Positions 24,128-36,650 of a stretch of 64,000 nt of DNA are shown here, piece by piece. The first letter of the stretch is position 1. The number at the start of each line of letters is the position of its first letter. The notes under the pieces were generated by a model that was given only the letters and a program-made list of their open reading frames with translations, was not told where the DNA came from and ran no database searches. This DNA is from Zhengitettix transpicula (Eukaryota; Arthropoda; Insecta; Orthoptera; Tetrigidae). The stretch covers positions 61,940,897 to 62,004,896 of the forward strand of contig CM073591.1 in assembly GCA_037074705.1 (NCBI GenBank). Reading direction: 5' to 3'. The translations under genes and the position numbers were made by a program.

Positions 24128-26253
24128 TTAAGTCTTCACTGCATGGCTACTTGATTGTGCCATGGACACATGTTGTCCCAACTGAGATTGTAGAACTGCC
24201 TCCATAACATCCATTACAGCTGCAATGTAGAAAACTAAGCTTGAATTCAATCAAGGTTGTAAACAATATGAACATATACACTTTTACCAGGAATTATAAA
24301 ATTGATGTATAATATAATAAATTGATTTCAATATGTTCAAAGCATTTCATAATATTGAATTGATACAAGTACCAAGGAATTTTTATTTCTATATCAATAA
24401 TCTTCAAGGCATAACCTGGTAAATGTAGACTAAAAGCCCTACTAATGTAATAGAGAATTTCCTCAGATACAAATTTATAAAACTGAAATAGTTTGTAAAA
24501 GTTATAATTTCAGTTATATGACAACGTATAACTGAACTCTCACTTTAAATTGATATTCCCATTGATGTGCAGCTCCAAAGCAATTTCTAAGCTTTGTTGC
24601 GGTGACTAATGGGATTTAAAAATGATAAATAACTTTACCTTCTCTGACTTTAGCCTTTTCCATCGTTATTGCCTGGATTTTCTCCAATTGCTCAGTGATG
24701 AATGCAACTTTACGTTTGAAGTAATCTTTAGCACCTTCAACATCCTAAACAAAATAAATTAACTAATAAAAGTTATAATTCAATTACATAGAGAAAGAGT
24801 TGGGTAATATACCTTTTCAATATAGTATCCAGTTCCTATGTCAATTATAACTTTTTGACAATCCAAAACTGTTCCAGGTACATACATCTATCAACAGTCA
24901 AGTAGTATATTTAAACCAACAAAAGAACAAGTGTTTTCAAAGATTGTTGAAAATTAATGAAAAGTTAGACCATGCAGTTTTAAAGATCCAAAACTTAGAT
25001 AGGATTTTATTACCTGTTATGAGAGAAGAAAAAATGTGTGACTGATTGGAGAAATTTAGGCTATAAATAAAGATCAGAGAAAGTATTAATAGATATTTGA
25101 AAACATTGGTCATAATTAAATGTAATAGGAGTGAAAAGTATAGAAAAGAATGTTTGTAAATCAGAAAGTTAATATACAATCTTTGAAAATTTATGAACTC
25201 TGAATATTTTTACATTCTACACACATACCCTTCAAGAGGTAAGTGGAGTTCAGTTCCAATTTTACACTTTTGTAACACCTGAAGCATATAAATTGTACGC
25301 AACAGATCTGAATCAACTTTGCTTATAAAGGTTAGATGCATAATGTATTTCTGTTGCAACTATAATATATCATTGAAGTTATGTTTTGTTATGAGATATT
25401 GTGAAGAGCAAAACTAACAACAAGAGAGAAAACATTTGTCATAATACTCCCATTGAAAGGATTATTCAAAATATAACATGATAGTTATTTACCATATACC
25501 TTTCAAAATATAATAATACATATAGTGTGTCTTCCTCAATCTTCTTTTAAATATTGAAAAGGATACAGAGGCTGTCAGAGGAACCAGCATAGGCTTTTCC
25601 TTTAAATCTTTATTTATTGGCTCCAAGCTCTCTAAAGAATCTTGAAACTTTGTTTGAGCTGCTTTCAAGGCTTGCATAGAATCTTGAAACACATCAAGTT
25701 CCTGAAAAAGATTTAAATGAATTGATATTAGTAACATATTCTGAATAGTTTTATCAGCCTTATTTGTTAAAAAAACAAATTGAAATAGAAGGTTTTCATA
25801 AATAATCACTCACTACACATTTCAGTTCACTGATCTAAAATTGAGCAATTTACTTTCTGTTGAAAGAAAATTTGTATTCTTGGATAATTAACATAAGTGA
25901 AAATTTTTTACTATGCTAACACAATGCATATATCCAAAGAATATAAATAGATTTATGAACACCACAATAAATGCCCAATTTTAATCCGTGTGGTTCCTAT
26001 CATTAAAATACAGTATGAAGTTTCATCTTGTAAACGTAATGGCATATATACCCGACGCCTCCTCCTCCTCCTTTCCATATATGGTTAACCTAAATCACAA
26101 ACTGATGTTCTTAGAAGAATAAAAAATATGACTAATGCTAGAAGCAATAAATGAACTCACATGATCAAGCTGTTGTTTAATAGCTGTCAACTGCTGCAAA
26201 TTTAATTTGGATAAATCTTTTTCATGAATCGGTGTGCCCTTTTTTGAAGCCAT
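24128..26253 (-). CDS. PFDN5: prefoldin subunit 5, 5 exons
   Basis: This is the alpha-type subunit of the hexameric prefoldin chaperone, which hands unfolded actin and tubulin to the CCT chaperonin in the cytosol. Coding exons on the minus strand are 26161-26253, 25567-25701, 24813-24887, 24639-24744 and 24128-24219, in phase, giving 166 residues (human 154). It has the expected plan: an N-terminal coiled coil (LNLQQLTAIKQQLDH onward), the conserved hairpin LVPLTAS then MYVPGTV, IDIGTGYYIEK, and a C-terminal coiled coil from DYFKRKVAFITEQLEKIQ. The N-terminal leader with a Lys pair is longer than usual, and the last 25 residues are Gln/Ser-rich and not conserved with what I know. Intron 2 has U12 splice signals (separate entry). 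The other donors are GTGAGT, GTATAT and GTAAAG. Confidence 0.96.
24888..25566 (-). other. PFDN5: U12-type intron, PFDN5 intron 2
   Basis: The donor is GTATCCTTTT (25566 downwards), matching the U12 consensus. Near the 3' end TACTTGAC (24904-24897) matches the U12 branch site TCCTTRAC with one change. Its A at 24898 lies 10 bases from the acceptor G at 24888, and the acceptor GTTGATAG has no pyrimidine tract. The intron separates the two halves of the conserved PLTAS / MYVPG hairpin. Confidence 0.85.
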
Positions 26254-29200
26254 GATTAAGAGTCAAAGTAATGAAAGGAAGACTCTCCTTATACAGAACT
26301 TAAGACGGACGTGAACTATCTTTATTTTCTTTGATATAAAAGGCTCAATTTGTATGGATACGAAATATTTTCTCGTAAGTTGATTGATAGAACATAGTGA
26401 GAATCTAGAAAAGTATCACAACTAATAATAGTGGCGGCAGTGTCTAATATACTTACCGACCTGGTCGTCTACATCGTTGTATTGACTGCTAGGTCAATTG
26501 TACAGAAATGAAATTAATAGAAGAAACCAGCCAACGAAAAATAGTAAAATATATCTATCATGCATAAGTTTTATAACTTAAAATATAATTAAACATTTAA
26601 TTAATTTTAAACTGTAATCATTATCAATTACTGTACTAATTCACGAGAAATATTTTGATATCGATCAAATAGGAGATGCATTTAAATTTGAGGAACGGAA
26701 TTAATTTGCCGAAAATAAATCAATGGGAATAAATTATATATTCTCAGAATTACGTAAACAATCTGGTGTTCAAAACAGAAGTACCCAGAAGTTTAAAGAA
26801 AAATAAGAATGAATCTATTCTTTTCAGTTCTATTATTTTGCGGAGATTTAAAAATGGTGGCTAATCTAATCTTACTATTTTATATCGTGTCAGTATGTCA
26901 TTTAGCGGACTGCAAAAGATTTTTCAGTTCAAATTTATACTTGACATAGACAAATTATATCTCCTATACTTCTTTGTCTGGTTAAAGCAGATCTAATTTT
27001 ATTTGGTATATTACTTATGTTGACGCATATCGCTTTTTATTATTAGAATTAGTTAATATAAATTTCGATCTTCATGATTTATGAATAGATTTTTCAATTT
27101 TTGCATGATTTTAGCAGTGAAAGAATCCAGTTGAAACTATTCCGTTAACGAATAAAACAGTAAAACATTTATCATTACTTTTGAAGTATAATTACAAAAG
27201 TCAAAGAAAAAATATTATTATTCGTTCCTGCATAAGTTTTCACATGTATAAAAGATCAACGAGTTATAAAATCAATTAAATGAATATCATGACATGTTTG
27301 GCAATTATAATAAATTAAAATATGTATTGAATGAACTTGTAAATTTGTTCCTGGATATGGAAGCTACTAATATTTTATGTGCAAGTTAGTGGACGTTCTT
27401 CATCTAGCAGAGAGCAATTTATATGCTGGGTTACTGCAATCACCAAGGAAGGTGGTTTTATTGTTCAATGTATCAAACGTGATTATTAATTTTATAAATT
27501 CTGTACGGCTTGTTTGTTCAGTTAATCTTTTCATTTTATCCAGTTGTTTGAAGATGATCTACAATTGGGTACCGTTAACTCGGATAGGCGTAAAAACATT
27601 TCAATAGTCATCTGATTATTGACTTTATCAAGCGGTTAAAATGGCGGATATTCCGATAAGTCAAGGTGTGTCATTCATAGATGATTATGACAATTTCACT
27701 TGTCGGAAGCTCCTACTATCTTAATGTGTTTTTTTTTCGTATTATGTGCTTCAATGTATATGAATCGAATTAGAAGTTTTAATTTCTGAAAATCTGTCTA
27801 AGATTTGTCATCATATAAGAGCCGCTAGTGACTGAATTTGAATGAAATGCAATTTCGTGCATAGAAAAAATGTTTCAATGGTGTCCGACAGTGTCCTTCT
27901 TGGTCAGACACCCAAAAGGGCGACGAAATTATGTACTACTTCACTGTTATTTTTTGTATAATTACTGCTGAATACTTGGTAGGTACACTCCATAGTCTAT
28001 ATATTATGTGCAGTCTCACTCACACCAGTTTGTGGCGTATTTAATTTAAAAAGTTTGGTGTTAGAACGGTTTTCCTTTCGGTCTAAATTATTGGAAAATT
28101 TAACCTGCCCTAATCTTCGTAAGCTATATTTGCTTGAAGGAGGATATTAACTTAAGGTGTACTTACCTAGTTAAATAATACTATTCATAATTTTTCTCTA
28201 CCTTATTTAATCGAAACACCGGATTGCTGACTCAATAGAATTTTTTCGCTTCACTTTGATGCTGCCGGCTGGATAAACAAGAAACCGTAATCCCAGATTG
28301 GTAATGCGAAAAACTAGGCCCAAATTGTCTACACAACCATGAGTTGTTACGAGATTTGGTAACTATGAGTTTTAGTGCTGTAGCTTCGACGCGGCGTCTC
28401 AACCTGTAAAGGTCTGTCTCCGTCCAGAAGATTCAGATTCATCTTGGTGACGGTCGAAATAATGCATTTCTTCTGTATTCTATAGCAGTTCCAGAGCGAC
28501 TCTCTCAATCCTCAAACTCTGGCGACTTTTAGGTCATTCCGTTTATCTATTATCGTTATCGTCTGCTAATTGGTGACGTTATTTAATAGGTTACCATCTG
28601 CAGGTTGACCGTCGACTTGTTAATAAATCCCGAGACATACTTGTACATTAGGAATTTGGTTAGGACACTGTGTCAGTATGGAGGCGAGAGCAGTAAAACT
28701 GTATTTCGCTAGTGGTGGTGTTACCGGTGAATACTGGGACATACGTTACCCATGGTTGCTCACGCGATTGAAATACTGACTCAAATTTCAGTGTAATGAA
28801 ACAATGATTAAAACGTTCTATAAGCTACAAGCAAAGTACTTTATTTAACTTCAAATAAATATATTATGCGATTCTATGCTACGGGTTTTCTCCATGTACA
28901 CTTTGAATTAATTTCAGGCACGATTTCTTCATTTTCCGTGAACATTGGTTTCTTAATTTTTACCTAATTAGCACACGTGTTTCCATTTTACTGAACTGAA
29001 ACTAGATTTTCGTGTTATAATCTGAGGTTTGCTTTCTTTTATTTCTAAGTGGAACTTTGGAAGTCTTTTATAAATTACTTTTAAATATTTATCCAAATCT
29101 TCCTCCTTTTCAGTTAAGAACTCTCTTGTGTGATACAAAAATTAAATTATTCTCGTTTCTGCTAATTTATTGCAGTGGAACTTGGATAATTCGAACGTTT

Positions 29201-30130
29201 ATAATTCAAATTAATGGATAATTCGAAGATTTTTCTCGGACCCTTGTTATTTGCATTGAAATATCAAAAAAAAAATCGCATGTAATTTGAAGTTTAATCT
29301 CTTTAATTCCAAGTTTTCGCTCATAAATGCCAGCCGAAATATAATATGTTATACTTCATACCTCTCCTGCTCGTCTGGGATGACAGTATGGGCGCTGGTT
29401 ACCTTTGGACATATTTATTCTACTTTCCTTGCGGCATTCTATTACAAATAATAGCACAGAATCGAATAAACCAGTGTAGCGTACGTTTCAAACATAACCT
29501 CGGACATTTCATCATGGTTCAAATACAACAGTGAGATACATTATTTTTTGGAACTCTTTAGATTACTGTGTGATTCCCGCATGGAAGTTTTCACTAGAAC
29601 AATAATTATAATTAATTAATATTTTTTTTAAGGAAAAGACAATATTTTCCTTCTAGTAAGTATACAAAAACACTGGAACGTAGAAAAAAGTTATACAGTA
29701 ATAATGTGATCTGATTTAATATTAATTAATTAAGAGAGCATAGTATGTAAATGTTTAATTCAGGAAAAATGAAGGAAAAATTGAGTTACAACTATTAAAT
29801 TAGTTTTCTATTTCTGAATATTTAATATTTTTGCAGCATGAAGATTTTAAATTCTGGCACGCTGAGGTGCCTTACAAACTTTAACTGAGCGTCATGTCTG
29901 ACTGAAACTTCGCTATTGTTAGCTTGGTGATTATTACTCTGACTGCATCGTATCGCGGACATTTCCCTTGTCCATTGAACGGAAATTGTAATTTGCTTTT
30001 TGTTGATAAATATTAGGTTCTTTCTTTTTTGGGTTTCTGGAGTGTGGCCAGCGTAGGAGGCGAGAGCGCTTGCGCGTGCGCTCGTCTGCAGGGCGTGGGG
30101 GCGCAGTTCTCTGCGAGGCGGAGGCGGAGG
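26254..30130. other. gene-poor stretch upstream of PFDN5
   Basis: This holds the PFDN5 promoter at its left end. 28050-28720 is less AT-rich but I recognise nothing in it. A possible tiny coding exon at 27641-27665 is discussed under findings. The open frames at 27377 and 29346 have no family motif. Confidence 0.4.
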
Positions 30131-30180
30131 ATGCAGCGGCAGTAGTGGCGGCAGGAGTGGCCATGCGTCGCGGGCCATGA
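30131..30180 (+). promoter_or_regulatory. two upstream ORFs, second overlapping the start as ATGA
   Basis: ATG at 30131 gives four codons and a stop. ATG at 30163 gives five codons and stops with TGA at 30178-30180, overlapping the main ATG at 30177-30179. Such a layout would allow reinitiation or repress translation of the main frame. Confidence 0.45.
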
Positions 30181-30345
30181 GGAGCCCCGCGGCCCCTGTG
30201 CTCGTGGTGTTGTGGCTGCTGCGGACGATGGCCGCCGTCGACGGCGCCGCCACCACCGTCGTGGTGGGCGGCGCCAACGACCCCGACTACTACGACGAGG
30301 GGGAAACGGGCCTCGAGGACACCACGCCGGATGGCGCCGAACCCG
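30177..30345 (+). CDS. first exon of an unidentified secreted or membrane protein
   Basis: In a sharply GC-rich block an ATG at 30177 opens a frame of 56 codons plus one base, ending at a possible donor, G then GTCAGT (30346). The N-terminus MRSPAAP followed by the hydrophobic run VLVVLWLLRTMAAV looks like a signal peptide, with cleavage probably around VDG-AA. An acidic segment follows (DPDYYDEGETGLEDTTPDG). Codons use G or C in the third position far more than other genes here. If the donor is not used the frame stops at 30363. The partner exons are not found in the window, and I cannot name the protein. Two tiny upstream frames precede it. Confidence 0.55.
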
Positions 30346-33300
30346 GTCAGTGCGCCGTCGGTTAGGAACACGAACAGACGCTTATCTATTTTGTCGTTAT
30401 TCGAGTTTTCAGCTATGCTAATTAATTCTCAGAGGAAGAGAAACGAAGAGGATTCAACGTGAAGTAAGATTGGGATAGTGTAAGACTGCAGGACTCGTAC
30501 AGATTCAGTTCAGATCCTACGATCGGATAAATGGATAATTACTGAAATCTGTACCGTACCTACGAAGTGTGCCACCGTAGTCAGTAGATAAAAACCAGTC
30601 ATTTCTGCTTTGGATTTGAAATTAAGTGACAATGGTGGGTTTAATTTGACGGGTCCTCCTCCAATGCGCAATTTGGAGAAGAATTGGTAATAGGTGAGAG
30701 AAGTTGACAAAGCGAGGAATTTGACGGAGTGATGAAAGAGAGAAAGAAAATAACGGGCAGATTTTGGGGCCCTGAAGTAGGCAGTTTTCCAGGATATTGA
30801 ATTCTTCGGAATCTAGAAAGTTTGCATGAAATTATTAATTCTGTTATTATTCAGACGGAGAGTCTCTCTGGGGCTGCCATGAACTGACTAGGTCAATGTC
30901 TGTAAGGGTATCACACTCTCATGCTTATGTTCTGAACTGATGAGTCTTATCTCTGAAGACGACTTCATTACTTGCGGCTAAATTGTTCATCACCGCAAAA
31001 GCAAGAAATATTTTTTCTTAATGTACTTTATATCTACATAACCAGTACATATATCAAATTATCCCTGAATTAGATCTGCTTCAGTGCTATATATATATAT
31101 ATATCGTTTAAAACTCACTTCACCCAAATGTCCATATTTTTCTAAAAAATGTTTGATGTTTTACATATCTTAACTTTTTATAAAATCTACGATCCTAATT
31201 CTCATTCACTTTATCCTCTATTTTTTTCCATCATCCTTTTAAGGCGTCTGAAAATTCAATGAATTCCATACCAATCATTAAGAGATCCATTTGAAAATAT
31301 ATACAGCAAATGAGGTTGGGCGGAGTTCAGGAAGAAAGAGTGAAACGTTATTGGTTCCGACAAATTCACGAACATGATGTGAATATTGAAACTGAGACCA
31401 ACAGCGGAGTTATATATCACTCTCTGTGCTCGAATTGACATAAAACTTTTAATGTATCGAAAATCCTGAAATTCAATTATTGTTCACGTTAATTGTGAGG
31501 CAGGTATCAAGTTTTTCCGTGTAGATAATGAAAACAGATGAAAGTGTAAAATGGTTAACTAGGGGATTAGGCAACGGCCGCAGAGTATTGACGAGAAACC
31601 TGGTTCGGAATCCATCTTCATTCATATTCAAGTATATTTAGTTCACCTCATAAATCAATATTCAATGCAGATATGTTTTTGAGAATTATAATACTATAAT
31701 AGTGACTACATCCTTTTCTTAAAAGATACAAAAATTTAACACACAGCTAATACATGTACATAACTAAATTTGTCGTTCTTTATTTGAAAATTATTTTCTT
31801 CTTTCGTGGCAGCTAATTAAAAACAATATTAAATGGTTGTTTTTCTTACACAATCAACCAGACCAAAATTAAAGTAACGAATACTTGTAAACGTGGCCAA
31901 TTGGTTTGGTGTTACTTGTACAGCTGTTAATACAAAATTTGAATGATGTAAGAACCTTGAAATGTCTAAGGACACCACAATGTGCAAACAATTGCTGTAA
32001 AAACCGATATAAGTCATTCATAATTGAAATGAGTAATTATTCTGTATGTTTTGGAAATAGGAAATTCATTATATCACATTAGTTTCCAGGAGACAATATT
32101 TATGAGTTTCTACGTTATAATTGTTTAAAATAAACAAGTAATCAAGGATTATGTGCTATATACGATGACTCTCTACTGGACAAGTTAAAGAGGAGATTTT
32201 TTATAGTTTTTAAAATATGAATCAATATAGTAATGAACCTATTCCTTTTTACCGTTTTATAATTGAAATTTTTATTACAACTCTTTTAAAAATTATAATA
32301 TAATAGTATGTGCCTTTTTCGATTAGAATCACGAATTGATATATAAAGACGAACTAACGCACATACAATACATGTGTTTAACCAAACTTTGGTTATGACA
32401 GTAACTGAGCTCAAATTTTTTTTACGACAAAATATTAAGGACTTCGCTTCGATTGAATGTAATTAGGTCGTCTTTTATTAAAGGCTGTTGTTTGATCGTC
32501 GTCTTTAAACGCCCGTTCCTCATTCGCTTAGTCACTAAACATAATAGACTAAATATGGAACACGTACTTCAGGAGGCGGTAATACCATTAGGAACAGCGG
32601 TTGCCATATTAAAAGATTAGGAGAGAGAAATACCGACAGGACCATGAACCAAATTCAGGATTACACCATATGTTATTGAAAAGTATTAAAGCTATTTTCT
32701 AACCAACATTATTTGCTACTTAACATTTATGAAATTAAATTGTACAATGCGATATAAGTCAACAATTTATGGGTCTGAGTTAATGTACAAGATTTCTTGT
32801 AAACGGTTTCTGCGAAAGAAAAGTTCCGAGTTTTATATTTAAAGATTTCAGCCTTGATGTAGTTGATGGACATGATTATGTGCATACAAGTGAAACAACT
32901 GCTTAGTAGCACCATCATTATATTCCTTTCGTATACACGGTTCAAATGAATCATGATTTGAGATAACGTCATTAAAAGCTTTAACTGGACTTATAACTTT
33001 AAAAAGTTTGTTCCATTTAATATGTGTTAAACGTATTCTGTAATTGAAGAAGCTCAAATGTCTGTAAAACTTCACGATAGTTCGTGTTTTTTAGGAATAT
33101 ATTTATGTCATAAAAATCATTCTTTTAAGGAACATAATTTTACCTTCACGTTTAAAAGACTATTTCTATGAATTTACTCTAATATTGATAACATATAGAA
33201 TATGTAATAACCAATTTTGAGAAACTTAATAAGGCTTATATTTCTAAGTTGAGAATAATGATATGTATTATTGGAAGATGTTGCCTGATATTACCACCTA

Positions 33301-35419
33301 CGTTATCATATTAAAATACCTGTGAAACCGTTCTTTAATGTCAATATATAAGAAATATAACATTTATTGTGTACACATATACACACAAAATGTGCAATTA
33401 TATGCAACATATGCATTGAAAACAAAATATAAGAAGACTGTTCAGATAACATTAAATTATTTTCAATGATAATTTACTAAAAGATTACATGTAGTCCCTG
33501 AAATGAGCAGCAAAAGAAAATATAAGGAAATACAAGCCTTTTAAATGTGCACATTACTTGTTCCGTGATCTATATGAGAAAATCAAATATGAAACTGAGC
33601 GCAGATAATTTTTTAATTGAGATAATAAATTTGAACAACACTAAACTGATAAAATTAATATTTTGAAAGTTATTTACTGGAAATTACTTCGTCATTGATG
33701 AATTTTGAGGTATGAAATTCTATTTAAAATTGTAGTGGATTCTGACATAATATTAATAACTTTGTTCTTGTCGAAATCATTTAAATAATTAAATGATCCT
33801 CTGTCAGAAATTATGTGATAAGAATTTTACTCTTATGATTATTTTTAAAATATTACAGAATTATTACTAACAAATTATAAGTACTAATGTAAATGTAGGT
33901 TGCTTCCCACGTTGATCATAGTTATATGAGTGTTTACATTTATATTACTTTTGCATATTTTTGAACTTAGTGTACTTATTTTTGTTTGATTTGATTTACG
34001 TAGACGGTATTTCAGTTGCAGATGTTCTATAATAAAAGCAGAATTTCTGTGTCAATTAAATCTGAATCCAGTTCTGTTACTGTTTACTTCCAACGTATAA
34101 ATAAAAATTAGCAATACGCATCGTTACTTAGTTTCGTAACTTTTGATTTATTAAATTATTATATAAAGATTTTCACGAGGATTTTAGTAATCGAGCCTCG
34201 AAGGTAGGCAACCACTCACACTTGTGTGTAAGGCGATCCATACGCGCGCAACTTATAGTCTTTGAGATTATTATTGATTCCTCTACCAGGAATATTATTT
34301 AGATGATAGAGAATGAATTAATCGCTGCTAGCTCTTCTTCTATATCTCTATAGTCTTAATAAAAAAAATTGTGAGATGTATAAAAAAAGTTCCAAATATC
34401 TATGATATATTGTTGGAGCACTGTAGATTCTGAGTACGCGGTTACATGGTATCATTATTTTATTAAATCTTCATTGTGTTATTATATCAAATACATGCCA
34501 ATTTTAAGCAAAAGGTAACCTTTAAATTTATTTTACAAATCGTATATATTTTTATAGTATTCAGTAGACATTGATCAATTTCGGATAGTAACACATAATA
34601 AAATATTCAAATCATCTCATTACAAACGAGATAAACCAGTATCGAACGTATTCAAATATAACATACAGGTAATTATAATAATTTAAAATATATTTCTTCT
34701 TTAGAAAAATCTATTATGTAATAATGTGTTGATATCTGAGAATAGCACAAGCAAAATAAATGTCTAATTTAAACGTTATTAATGAATAAAATATGAACAT
34801 GTTTCGAAATAATAAAGTCTAATTAGAACTTAAATTTGATTTGTAAATGACAGGCTACTTTCACTTTTAATGGAATTATATTGCTTATAATGGTAGAAAG
34901 TTTTAAGTTTCCGTACCATATTTTAGGTATTTTGGATCGTAGGTAAGTACAAAACTTAACAGTTTCCATCAAACACATTCATTAACGAGTATTTTTATTT
35001 ACAAAATTACCCTAGCGTCCGTTAAAGAGATTCATTTTTGCATTTCTGTAAATTCACCTAATTCATTGATGTTTCTTCTTCACAATAAAATTTGTACACA
35101 GAATCGAAATAAATTATCGCAGTAAAATATATATCAATGCAATAGAAGCCGCATATCAACAATATCTGTGCAAATAGCATAAATTTTCCTGTTACACAAA
35201 TTAATTTCGCTGTTTCTATATACAAATATGCACATGGTCGATAGTATTCGGTAGCTTTTTGTTACGTGTCTATAAATAAAGATTTACTTAGAAATCACCT
35301 CACTATTTCAATTTGTAATATTTATTCATCTATAGTTGCTCTACCATAGGCTGTTTAATGAGTCAAATCAATCTTTATAGTCAAATATATAAATGATGGT
35401 GATTATTAAGATTTATATA

Positions 35420-35479
<60 letters not shown>

Positions 35480-36410
35480 CTGGCTCCCATTTAATAGTTT
35501 ATAATTATTGTTGATTTTATACAATTCAGTTCGTTGCTCAATACATTCGTTATTTAACAAATGCTTTTTGGGTCACTACACCAATGTATCGTATTACAAT
35601 GCGTCTTTCTCTGTGATTTGACGTTTGTTTAGATAACTATCTTACCCACCCATTCTTTGACTATTTGAATTTATATTGACTCACTACTATCCTCTATACT
35701 GTGATTAATCATTTTATTAAATTTATTTATGGTTTCTCTGACTGTTCATATGTGTTGTTTATCGATTAACACACGCTTGTTATGATTAATAATATTATAT
35801 TTAACCTGTAGGATTTGTCTCCTAAATTCTAAGAAATACACAAAACCATTAGTTTCGTACCTGGAGATCCAGTGGGCGTGCGTATTGGTAATTGCTAGCA
35901 TGAAATTTCCTATTGGTGAAACCAGTTAGAAATGAACATGACCCTCTTGGATTTTTATTTCATAATGGGTATGAGTGTAATTTATATCTATTCCTTCAAC
36001 CTCATATTTTTCTAATTTTTATTCAAATTATAACAAAACTCTTGGGAATCGAGCTGAGATTTGAGTGGATTTATTAAAGTTGAGAACTGAGAAAAAATTC
36101 CAAGTAGACAGTTTTATGAATTTGAAAAAGTCTTAGATATTTTGCAGATCTTTCCTTTGCGTTTCCAATGGATTGTTTTATATTCTCGAGTTATGTAACG
36201 GAGCCCTTTAATTTTATTGCATTGAGTTAGATATTTAATGCCAATACACAGACTTCAATATAAAACTGCCTGGTACTTACATGGTTAAATAATCATAAAA
36301 AACTGGGTACACGGAAGAACATTGGAATGTTTCTTTGTTTGACTCTGGCTAGATAGCGATACCTGAGATTTATGTGGGGTAGGAAAGCAGATAATCACCT
36401 CGTTGTCCAC
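30346..36410. other. AT-rich DNA, possible first intron, no exon recognised
   Basis: There is no coding sequence I can support. It contains short TA runs (31090-31105) and a long TA microsatellite listed separately. The frames at 32727-33075 on the minus strand lack any motif. Confidence 0.4.
35412..35477. repeat. (TA)n microsatellite
   Basis: An uninterrupted TA run from about 35424 to 35476, with imperfect TA-rich units before it. Confidence 0.95.
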
Positions 36411-36419
36411 TCAGCCCTT

Positions 36420-36650
36420 GTGATGGAGGTGAATGTCCGTCCGAGTGTGTGAATCACTCCAGAGATCCTCCTTAGGCCCAGTATTTCGCCGAGGCAGTAG
36501 TTCTTTCTGGCGCCTCTTTTTCTCCTACAATCGTGATAAAGTGCGCCGTACTGGAGGCGTCGCAGTAGAATATTCTAGAGCCTTAGGGGAGACGTGTGAC
36601 CGGAGGCAACTCACCCTAACTGCGTCACGGTCACGAACAGCTGCGTAACT
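36420..36650. other. GC-rich islet
   Basis: The base composition rises well above the flanks and CpGs are frequent. There is no convincing protein; the 71-codon plus-strand frame at 36433 is arginine/serine-rich and patternless. It could be an alternative promoter or an enhancer. Confidence 0.4.

Noticed and set aside
29822..30371. Two minus-strand frames opposite the signal-peptide exon
   Set aside because: They are proline/alanine/arginine-rich shadows produced by the GC-rich block; neither has a start context or motif.
30212..30421. Arginine-rich plus-strand frame
   Set aside because: Off-frame reading of the same GC-rich exon.
31560..31620. tRNA-like stretch with GGTTCGGAATCC
   Set aside because: The B-box-like match is imperfect, and no acceptor or anticodon stem can be drawn.
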